This document shows, piece by piece, positions 24,601 to 36,600 of a stretch of DNA of 64,000 bases. The notes beneath the pieces are model-generated. The model did no database searches and had not been told where the DNA came from. It was given only the letters and a program-made list of their open reading frames with translations. Within the stretch, counting starts at the first letter, position 1. Every line of letters starts with the position of its first letter. The stretch is from Aricia agestis (taxonomy: Eukaryota; Arthropoda; Insecta; Lepidoptera; Lycaenidae): assembly GCF_905147365.1 (NCBI RefSeq), contig NC_056426.1, positions 10,744,001-10,808,000 on the forward strand. The letters run 5' to 3'. The position numbers and the translations under genes are program-made.

Positions 24601-27600
24601 CATTCAAAATGGTACACATAGACCGTCTGGCGCGTTACCATGGCAGTAACAATGATGCTCGGGACGAGCATCCCTAAGAGGGAAGTAGTGTTACTGTACA
24701 TGGTATATCGGACACGTGGTGCCATCTAGCGACCAACCAGCGAAACTTACCAAGGGAGCACAGGTAACATAAATTCCCTACTCTATTGAGTAGGGGATTT
24801 ATGTAGATGGCATGAGGTGCGCAAGTACATACTCGAACCTTCTAGAAAGGTCCAATGTTTGTTTACGTGTTTAGTTGTTTACGTTTATTGTGGTACATGC
24901 TCGAGCCTCCTAGAAAGTTCCCACGGTTGTTTACTTGTTTACTTGAATCGGGAACTTTCTGGAATTCGTCTCGCCATATAAAAAGCCGCAGGCAGGCCCG
25001 GCGAGTCAGTTCGATCTGAGCGATCTTCGAGGCGACAACAAGTGATCAATAGTGAGTGAACCAGTGAAACCTGCGACTTGGCTACGACCTAGGACAGTGA
25101 TAGTGCTTAGTGATTGGACCTAGTGATTAGTGTTTGGACTTAGTGCTAAGTGTTGTGACCTAGTGTTTAGTGCAGTGTTAATAAAGTCTTCAAGAGAGTC
25201 ACCAGGTCTTTCTCTCCAAATCCTCGAACCCTAGCACGTAAAAATATTATATTGGTATAAACAGTATAGACATTTTTGACTACATGGTTACGTTATTTTA
25301 AATATTTTTACAACTTTTTGATAATATATTTTCGACATATTGAGGGTCACAGGCCACAGCAAGTCTTATAAACTCGAAATGAGATCGTAACATTCATACG
25401 GGATACGGGATGGCTCGAGGGCCGAGGCGATACCCTCGAGCCATCCCGTATCCCATATTGTTTGTATTTTCATACTCCAACGCTCACTAATCGGAATCGT
25501 TATCGCCTCGCCTCGGAATAAACGGCTCGAGGCTATACGATTACGACATCACATACGATTCCTTTCCAATTCGCTACAATATTATGCGCTATGACTAAGA
25601 AACACTAACTTTTAGTAGCAAGAAACCATGCAGTGCTAGTTGACCAAGTATCGGAGAATACTTTTCACTGAAAAACCGCAAGTAACTCTGAAAGACTTTT
25701 AAAAGCTGTACACAACCTTACTCAAAGATGATGTATAAGTTGTAACCGAAGTCCGAACTCTACTTATATTATAAAAAAATGTAAGTTTTAATATTACTTA
25801 CATACAAATAAATATACACCTCTTAGCTCTGTTAAGTAATAACTAATAATATTATTATAAATTGTAAGTTTCGGTCTATCTGTCTATCTCTTGCCTCTTA
25901 ACGCGTAAAAAGCTTAACGAATTTAGAGAAACACTTTGAGTCCCGGAGAAGAGCATAGTTTTTCACAGAAAAATGTACCGCTTCTAAATACAGGAATACG
26001 CGGATGCAATATATTTTGTAAGTATTTTTCTTTGGCGCGCAGCGCGTTCTACAGCCTTACGAATTTTACAACATTGTTAGGTCAAAGGCTGCATGGCTGG
26101 GTTCAAACAGTTGGTTTTTCGACTTTTAATAAATATAGTTAGTAATGTTCGTACCGACAGTCCAACATCGAACATAAACTGTTCTCGTAATTCACAACAG
26201 AACCCATCATAAGCCGCAACTTTTTCAATTTGTGCTCGTTTTAAAAACTGTTTGTAGCAATTCCACAACTAATATATCACACAACTCAGTCGGAGTTAGC
26301 TTTATCTTGTTTCATTTCGCGTTCGTGGAATTGGCGTCGGGGTGAGGACACACCCAGACCCACTGAAACAAAGCTGCTTATTTAATAAAGCGAATAAATT
26401 ATTTGCTTCAGAATAATGAATATGTTTCATTATGAGAGCAGCATTGCGATCGTGGAAACAGCTACAAGTACACAATGTAAGATGCGGTCAACGAATCAGG
26501 CTTACAGATATTTCTCGCTCTACGTTAAACTCCATGTATTGCCTCCAAAAAACTACCCTTTGTTTTCCACCCAATTTCTTATGTACTTAATTCAAACAAG
26601 ACTGACTGTCATCCGACACGTTTGTGGGTAGATTTGCACGAATTTGCACGAAATTGCATTTGTGGTTTACGCTACCTCTCCAGTCTCCACGTAAGCTCAA
26701 TGGGCCAATATAAACGATACCAAACGTGTAGTGCTGCATTGTCCATGCATGATCGTATACTGTAAACTTGTAGGCATGCTTATGCTGTAAACGGCTTCGC
26801 AATCATGGTGACAATCACGCTTACTTATCATCGTCCAAACTGAAGACAGGTCTTAAGGCGAGGATAAACCCCAATTTGTTATTCCGTGACTCCCGGTTTA
26901 CCTAGTTCCAATATAATAACGAAGTGTTAAAAATATGAGATATAAAGCACAATATTTAAAATACCTTAAACCATAAACATTTTAATAAAACGTAGTACTT
27001 TGGCTGTAATTAATTTACAAACTCACCTCCGATAAAAATCTATTTCATCGAAATATAAGTATTAACTAGGATAATTATACATTTTATTTGAATAAATTGT
27101 TAGTAAATCTATATTCAAATCTCTTTAACCGAACAATTTTGTTTCTTAATATTTATTTCCAAAGATATTAAAAAAAAAACATGAAAAATAGACAAGATCC
27201 GCTTTATGCAAGAACAGTTCTATGCTAAGCTAAAATGAATCTTATTGCGATGCGTATACGCTTGGTCTTTGGTTGTGTGCAAGGTCATCGTTTTGGATTG
27301 AGATTAATCCCCGCCCTAACTTTTATGGTCGGTTTATATTATTATTCCAATCCAACGACGCAAACCAGCGATCCAATGCACTGAATTGATTCCAGTGCTT
27401 ACTTAAATTGTGAAGAACATTATTCCAGCACTGGATTGGAAAGAAAGTTTAGTGCAGGTCGTATTGGTCTGGAAATACTGCTGGTGACAGTTCGTTCCAG
27501 AGTTTTACAGTTCGCGGCAGAAAGTTACGCGAAAAACGCACGATGGAAGACTGCCACTTACCAAGGTGATGAGGATGGTAAGTTGCTTACCTTGATATTG

Positions 27601-30600
27601 TTATCGGGGCAGCTCCCCCGCCCCCCGGCGCACTGACCCTTGCCCTCCAGATAGTAGTCCTCCGCGTAGCCCTTCAGCGAGGTCTTGTCTAGCCATGCCA
27701 CTGCCACATCGGCGCCCACCATGGCGGACCGCGAGGGGTCCCCTGATATACCGAATGACATGTACTCCCCGTCCTCTGGAATCACACAACATAAAATAAA
27801 ATTAATTAATTTTAGAAATGGACAACCCAAACAAACAAATATGAATAAATTCCCAAAATCGACAACCCAAGATAGAATTTCTTGGCGCAAATCTACTAGG
27901 GGTGCTGAGACCGTAAGTATAGTGGGAAAGAGCTAAGAAAAAGAAGATTATAAAAACATTAAACATTTATTAATATTGTATAATCAAAGAAGTTTTATTA
28001 AACTTTATAAATGGGGAAAGTTCTTAAGAATAGCATAGGTTACTGAATATTATGGTTTTGGTTAAATTGGCAAACTATCGAGAATATTAATTATTATACT
28101 TTATCGAACTCGAAAAAGGATTACAGTCTAGCGAACTAAATTAAACGCACAGTCCTAAGGCTTAGGCCAAACCTACGGGACCAAAGCTACTGCGAAGCGG
28201 GAGCGTCTACCGTGCGGCGGACGCTGCCCATGTAATCTTATGGCACTGTGCATACCTGCGCGACCGCAACGCGGGATGTTCGCGTCGGCAAAGCGGGACG
28301 TGCGCGTCAAGTGTCAGACGTGTGTTTTGTAGAGTACATAACTTTTTTGATTTGTTTACGTTTTGATAGATTGTGTCATGATATTAAATTAATTCGACTT
28401 GACCGTTGTGGACGTGTTTTATTCCTCTGCACCTTCCAAGGCCTTAATTATATTATGTCACACCGTTACCGGGCGCCCGCGTCGTATAGTTACAACTTGT
28501 TTTGCTTATAAATTGGAAACTAATTAACGTATCCAAGTAATTCTTTCACTAATATTCTTTATTTTTGACAGAAAATGTAGACTACTAATAATCAAAATTA
28601 GGTAACATTCTCCATTTAGCATTTACACCAGATAAAGTATTATGAAGTTTAACGTTTCGCACCGTAGTCAGCGCAGGTGTGCACGCCCAGTTTCGCGTTG
28701 CAGACGCTTCCGTATCGCGTCGCGCGTCACTGACGCGTAGGTTTGTTCGAAGCTTTAATTGTGCTGGTTTTTGAGATCGGTGTGACATAATATGTCACAC
28801 CGATCTCAAAAAGTTGATATTTTAGACGTATGATATTATCAGAGTAGACAGAATAATTATAGAGTATGCCGACTTAGAACTGATGTTGAAATTTTTAATT
28901 TTGACATATTATGACGAAAATCTTCGCTAGGGTTGTTAACTTGTTACCTACGAATTTAAAACTATGACATATTCGCTGGACGTGTTCCTCTTTGGTCGTA
29001 TTGTTGTTTGTGTTTTGGCACATGCGATTAAAATTGTCAGAATCTAATTTTGAAATCTTTATTTTAAATATTTAAAAATAAATTATATCAGCCAGCGCGA
29101 GGCACATTCCGTTCATAGTCCTAGTGAAACCCGACGAATTTGACAGATATTGAAACCTGTCCGTTTCTTTGCAGTCGAACTACTGGTAGTTATGTCTATT
29201 GTGATATTATCATACGTCTAAAATATCAACTTCGCCCTTCCCAACATATAATATTATCGCATCGTATTCGGCGAAACAGCATTTGACTGAGCAGATAATA
29301 TAATTTTAAGTCTTAAAGAAAATAATATTTTTAACTTTTAATTTACACCCTTCAGAAGTTTAAGAAATGGGCAAAGATAAGTATTACAGTGAGAGGCGCT
29401 CAGTCCAAACTCCAAATTAGCTGCTCCTCATTAATCACGTCAAAGGCGCTGCTCTAGAAACATCAAACTGAAGTCTTATCAGTCGCCTATTGGAGTTTTT
29501 TGCCTAATTAGGACTTTTATGTGAATAATGAGTTAACAAATTCCCTGACGGTAAGCGATCGCCACGTCAATGGAGACTTGCAAGTTGCAACACCAAAGGA
29601 CCAGTTACCAGTTACTTGATTAAATTATTCGGCAAAACACACCATAATTCTTCAAGCCCCATAAGAGCACCGGTGATCGCGACAACATTAGAATACAAAA
29701 GCTTTTCCTAGAATCCACGATCGAATTAATAATATGCATTTTTTCACGTCGGTTGTATTTAAGGTATAGTATTGTTTCGGTTATGCCGGCTATTCGTGCC
29801 ACTTTGGCAAATTTATATGTGGTAGGGTACTAGTAATTATAATTCTAGCTACAGTCTAAATACTGGTATAATCACAAAATGCTTGTTCGTTTCTGGAATT
29901 AACGATGTATCTGAATCTAAACTCTAAACGCTAGTTAACGTTGTAAATGATAGCTAATTTAAACAGTATATACACTGAGCTCGACTTGGTTACATATCAT
30001 GAAGAGTTACTTTTTACAAAATGTTAGATCATGTCACGCGGTAAATGGCGCCCGCAACTCAGTTGCGTCAAAATTCGTTAATCACGGAGTAACCGTACCT
30101 TTTTCCGGAATAAAAGTATCCTATATGTTATTTTCCAAAACTCAAAATTCGTTCAGCGGTTTCGGCTTGAAGATATATCAGACAGTCGGACTTTCGCATT
30201 TATAATATTGGAATGTATAGTTAGTTTTTTTTTAAACGCAAGAGAGCCACCAACACAAACTACGGTTTTTTCGTAAACGTGCGGAAAAAACGCATCTTGT
30301 CTCGCCCATTGAGCGAATTTAGTGGCCTAAATTTTAACACAAACACAGTTGAGATCTGTGCTATGCACATCACCATCGCTTTCCTCGCCCAGTTTCCGTA
30401 ACGTACGGTAACGCGGTACACCCAACGATGAGGGTAGTTACCGACGGCCATGTAGTATGGCCGTGCGCATCACAGGCGCTCTCCCCGCCTCGCCTTGCGT
30501 GCTCACCCAGCTTGGCGACGAGCTGCAGCACGATGCTGTCGCCGGCGACCGCCCACCGTACCTCCAGCGCCAGCTCATCCAGCAGCACCTCGCAGTTCAG

Positions 30601-33600
30601 CTTCGACTGAAACGCGACATCACCAGGTTAAATATGTACCCCTAACATAAATAGGGGATTAAACAAAAATGTACTATCAGAGAAACTTCTCTTTTAAAAA
30701 AAAGATTCATAAGCAGATGGCGGATCTACGTAATTTGGTCGCGTTATGTTAAACTCATTAGACAGATCACAGCTAAAGGTCAAGTCAGACCGCAACGTGA
30801 CGCGTAGATGCATTTCTGTACTGAATTGATAGATTTCGTAAGCGTGAAACATCTTGCATAATACGAGCACATACAAATTTAGAAATGCATCTACGGGTCG
30901 CGTTGCGGTCTGAATTGACCCTAACCTAATATTGAATTGACATAATCCGACCAATTAACGTAGGTCCACGTAGGTCCGTCATCTGCCTATGCCAATTTCT
31001 TCGATGGCACAAGTTCATTATAACTGCAAGGGTACAACTTACTCACAGAAAACCGGCGTGAAACAGCGCTTGCGCTGTGTTTCGCCGAGTGAGTGAGTTT
31101 ACCGGAGGCCCAATCCCCTACCCTATTCCCTTCCCTACCCTCCCCTATTCCCTTCCCTTGCCATCCCTACCCTCCCCTATTAACCTTTTCCCTCTTAAAA
31201 GGCCGACAACGAACCTGCAGCTCTTCTGATGCTGCGAGTGTCCATGGGCGACGGAAGTTGCTTTCCATCAGGTGACCCGTTTGCTCGTTTGCCCCTTATT
31301 TCATAAAAAAAAAAAAAAAAAAAACAAATAATATACTTAGTGTAGTTTGTAAAACAAGCATGGTTAAAATTTTAGTATTATAAATACTATAGTGGTAGAC
31401 AATATACATTATCTCTATTAAAATCGTATAAGTAGATAATATATTTATTAATTATTAGTAATTCATAAAATTAAATATCCTTTTAGTGCAGTCGGTTAAA
31501 TAGCTGCTGTATTACTGCATCTTTGTGTTACATAATACGGCTAACAGATGGCGCTGTACAGGCGGATATTGCTCGGATTATGCCGGATATCCGGCTCCTG
31601 CAGCCGGTCCAACCAGCCAGTATTATATCCGGGTGCCCGTACATTCGGTGAGAATCGTAGGATTAATAGTTGAACTATCAAGATATATTGTTTCACAGTT
31701 TAGTATACAGATAATACAGTATTTGTAATTATATTTAACCCGCTCTCATACTCCTACTCAATCAAACTTGACTGATAAGCTCTCAGCGTCTTAAGATGGT
31801 CTTTAATTTGGTAGTTTTGAAAGAGCGTGCAGCACTCAAGTCAAGGTGTGACCACACTCAATAAACAGCCTTTCGCGTAGCTGTTGGACAGCACAGTTGA
31901 GTGACAAAATTCATCAGTTGATACCATAAAGTTAATATTATACCTAGCGGAATAGAGCAACAATCTTGAGCTATCAGACGTAACCAAAATTGGTTTTCAT
32001 CTGTGTGAAAAATATGTGTACGTATACACTTACACAAGCATGACTGAACATGAATTCTATGAGATTAAATTGTCAACGTGCGGCACGTGCCGACTGGACG
32101 ATCTCTCTTGCTCTGGCCTTTGTTTCTCTATTCCGCTAGGTATATTAACTTTATGGTTGATACGCGATACGTCATGCTTTTAATTATTTTTATTACAACA
32201 TCCCAAGAGTGGTTTTGAGATAATATCAGTAGTACGAGCAGTTTGTTAAGACAAGCCTGTCTCGTCTTCACTTCGTGTTTGTAGGATTCATTATTATTAT
32301 AATATCTAGTTTGTTCATCTGCGTACCATTTACGTCGAACCCGTTACTGTACTTCTATTCAATATTATACTTTCACCTTTACATCTAAGAGTTAGACCCA
32401 GATATATACATACAACAAAATATACAGAGATGGAAAAACCTTTAAATCAAACCACAAAACATTTGCAACTGTTTATTCAGAGTATAAAAAATTAAAAATA
32501 CATAAATCTAAGGTACTTATATAAAACGTATGAAAATATACAAATCTTAATGAGAATCAAGTCCCCTGAAACGACAAAGATCTATTTTAACGTCTTATAA
32601 ATTAGCATACATCACTCCTTGATATTGATACTGATATATTTTACATAATACATACCAAATAATAGAGCAAAATAGTACTTGTAACAATATTGTGATCTGT
32701 GCTAGTAATATAACATCTGATATCTGTATTGGTTCAGGGTCCTGATTCTCAGACAACTTAACGACTAATGATACTGTATTTTCTATTTACAATTCTTTTG
32801 TATTGCACCAGCTATGACTATCTTACGATATTGATTTTCAAAGATTTAATATCTGGCAAGAAAACAGTGCCGTAAACAGTCTTTTTTGCGCCCTGTGCCA
32901 GCTTCTACAACTGCGCCCTTGCTTTTTTAGATATTATATTACCCAAAGCAATGTATAGGTCTATTTTATTGTTGGAATCGTGCTCTAGGGGCGCAGCGGG
33001 AACTGTTATCGGGAGCAAACCGAAAAAATAAAACTCCTGCCTGGTTTGGCCATTTTTGCGCCCCCCTAGAGTCTACGCCCTGTGCCTGGGCACCGGTGGC
33101 ACCGCCCTATTTACGGCACTGCAAGAAAAACATGGAGATTCCCTATTTTATCTCACATATTAGTAATAACTAATAGATCTCACGCCAAATGAGTAATAAC
33201 AATTCAGTAGGCCTACTACGACACCGTTTTGAGACTCAAACAATCGGACGAGAATGCCGCGTCCTGCTCTAACAACGTCATTTCACGTTTGTTAGAGTGG
33301 AACGCGGCATTCTCGTCCGATTGTTTGAGTCTCAAAACGCATTCGTAATAGGCCTCCAGGGTCAGTAATTGCAATATTATACCAATCTCATATTTACAAT
33401 GTTATGTACAAAACGCCCACCTCATCGTGATCACCAAGATCTGAGAAGAAGGGTGTTTATGGGCAATAGAAGAGAGCGTAAAATAAAGTTTTTCCTAAAT
33501 TCTAAAACGCTTCATAGGTATGGCGCATAATGGCCCCCATATGCACAGAATGATCATCACTTTGTGTGCTAATTAGACAGACTTAGCAGTTAGCAGCATA

Positions 33601-36600
33601 ATATTAATATAATATTATAGAAAACATTTGAGTATTCTACCATTATTACACAAGATATTAAAAACATAATATTTCGCCAACAATTCACTAATTTTCAATG
33701 GAGTACCTACAAGGAGCACGCACGTTTCCGTTTTGTTTCGTTTTGATTCCGACGTTTACCGCCTCACTGGGTCGAGCTAGCGACTACATGTTACCGAACA
33801 AAATCGGCAGAACTATTACGTAAAATAGCGATCGGTCTGTATCATGTTATTTGTTAAATACCATTTTTATATCACAAATTATCACAATACGTGGGTTTTA
33901 ATAAAGACGATTGCTAAAAAAAGCCCGAAAAGAGAATAAGATCCACTGTAATTTACAAAATTATTTCGCATAATCGAGGGGAATGCTACAGTCGTAAATC
34001 GTAATACGCGCATACAAGCTACAAACATGATGAAATACTGCGTTGAGTCGGAAGAGCGACGTCTCAAATAATATAAGAAGTTATTTTCTGTAGATTATAA
34101 TTTTACATAATCAACATCAATGTAACCGCAATCATGTCGTGTAATTTTTAATTTAGTTTGCAATACAAGTAAACTGTGACTTGTATTTTAATCCAGATTC
34201 TCGCTTTATCCTACTAACTCCACACAATATGCGATGGCTTATAGCAAGCGGTAGCTATCAGCCGCGTTACGGAATAGTCGCACGGGAAAATTCCGTTCCC
34301 AAATAAATCACTAGGAGCTCCTGTGCTTGGCGCTGAAATATAGTTTAGTGTTCCTTTTCTTACTCATGTACTTAAGACAGAATTTTGGTAGTATTTATAA
34401 CAATATTATCTGAGATTTCAAATAAGTAATAGGCAACATTTTGCAAAGGTCTGAGCAGAGAGCTTCTCATACAGCAAATTAGCTAGCTAGCACATACAGT
34501 AAATAATCCGAAATTCGACATGTTGCACATCAGAATACAGACAGAAACATTGTCAAATTTCAAACAAAACTTTTTGTTTACTGTTTATACTGGTTCTGCA
34601 CTCTAGCGTCAAAACCTTTGCAGTAACATATTATATCCTATTACTTAAGAATTGCATTTAAGGTTTTTTCAAGACTCACACAGACTTTCTGTATCACAAA
34701 AGTTTAATACTATAAAATATATATAAAACTGGAAATTATCCCATATATTTGTCATTTGTGGTAAACGAGCTTAGTGATATTACATTCGCTAGATCTGAAG
34801 AAGTTAGATATTAAAATTTTATGGGACTTTCTATAACGGTTTGGAAGCCTTATGATACTCACTTTTTGACGTCTAACTTAGCTTTCGAAACTATAAAAGT
34901 TAGCGAATGCAACATGACTCAGCACATTGATCTGTTTCGCCGCCGGCATATAAATATTTCACATCAATTAAGATGCGCGACCTTCGGAGCCTTTCGTCCG
35001 ATCCTCTTTAGCTGAGTGTCGCAACTCCAGTTTATAGCAGTGTAGTGGTCTGAGGTCGAAGCACTCTCAGAGTGTGTTCACACCGCAATGTCTTGCTAAA
35101 TGTTATTCTAAGCGTCTTGAGATACCATGGTCGCTGACAAGTGTTAATTTTGACAATTGTTTCAAGATCTAATATAAAAAATTCTCGTGTCACAGTGTCT
35201 GTGCGCGAACACCTCCAAAACGGCTCAACCGATTTTAATATTTGTATGTCTTTAACGTGGGAGAGCCATGCTTCGGCACGAATGGGCCGGCTCGACCGGA
35301 GAAGTACCACGTTTTCACAGAAAACCGGCGTGAAACAGCGCTTGCGCTGTGTTTCGCCGAGTGAGTGAGTTTACCGGAGGCCCAATCCCCTACCCTATTC
35401 CCTTCCCTACCCTCCCTTATTCCCTTCCCTTCCCATCCCTACCATTCCCTCTTAAAAGGCCGGCAACGCACCTGCAGCTCTTCTGATGCTGCGAGTGTCC
35501 ATGGGCGACGGTAGTTGCTTACCATCAGGTGACCCGTTACTCGTTTGCCCCCTTATCTCATAAAAAAAATTTGGTTAGGCCTGTAAAGTTTTTAGTTTTT
35601 ATCTACTTTTTGGAAAAAAAGTTCTTCTAGTTACGATATATTATTTTAATTTTAAAAAGCACAAAAAAAATATTTTGCTCTCTCTGCATTTAAAAGCCCA
35701 AACATACAATTTATTTTTCAGATTTTAAGTTACTTTTCTCTGTAATCTGTAATCTTTTGCCCACGGTTCGCGTATACTTCTTTTGAAGACTTTCCTCATT
35801 GTTTGACCTATGCTTAATGTTTACGATTATACCTAAGACCTAGGTCATAGAACGTTCCATCTAACTAGGCTCGCAGCATTCTCCGGTAATTATAACCGAG
35901 TACCAGGTATTCATAAGCGAGAAGGTATCTTGGCCAATCGCATACTTTAATGATTGCATTGCGTCAATTTTCGAAGGGATATTCTCGACTATTCTGTACT
36001 CGAAATGTATTTGAGAATGTAATGTTTACAACAACTGTACAATGTACACAGACAGTCAAGAGGAGTCCAAACCGCCCTTTTTTCCATACAAACGTTGTCC
36101 CCTGTTTCCAGGGCCCCCGCTACCATATGTGCAATGTGTGCAATGCACACGGGCGCCATCCTCTAGGGGCGCCAAATTGCCATCTTTAGGGGCGCAAAAA
36201 CCAAGGTCCCAAAAAAATTGCCTTAAAGGGGCTCCAAAATCCTTTTTTTTTGCACACAGACGCCAGTAGCCCTTACGGGGGCCCTGCCTGTTTCCTCCCT
36301 GGATAATGCTAGTAGAGTTATAATTTTTTTCCTGAATATCTACGGCCACTAATACAATGTCCCTATGTTTTCTTTTTTTTTCATAATTTAATAATTAAAT
36401 AAGATATGAACGTTCAAAAATGCAAAAAAATGGCCAGATTTTCCGCTGTGTTCAAACATCCAGAAAACTGATTTGGCTAGATTATTTAAAAAAAACATAG
36501 GAACACAGCTCAAGCCTTTTTTTAATCTTTAATGAAAAAAGTACTTAAATCGGTTAAGTTTTGGAGAAGGAATCAGGGGACAACGAATCGTTGATTTTCT

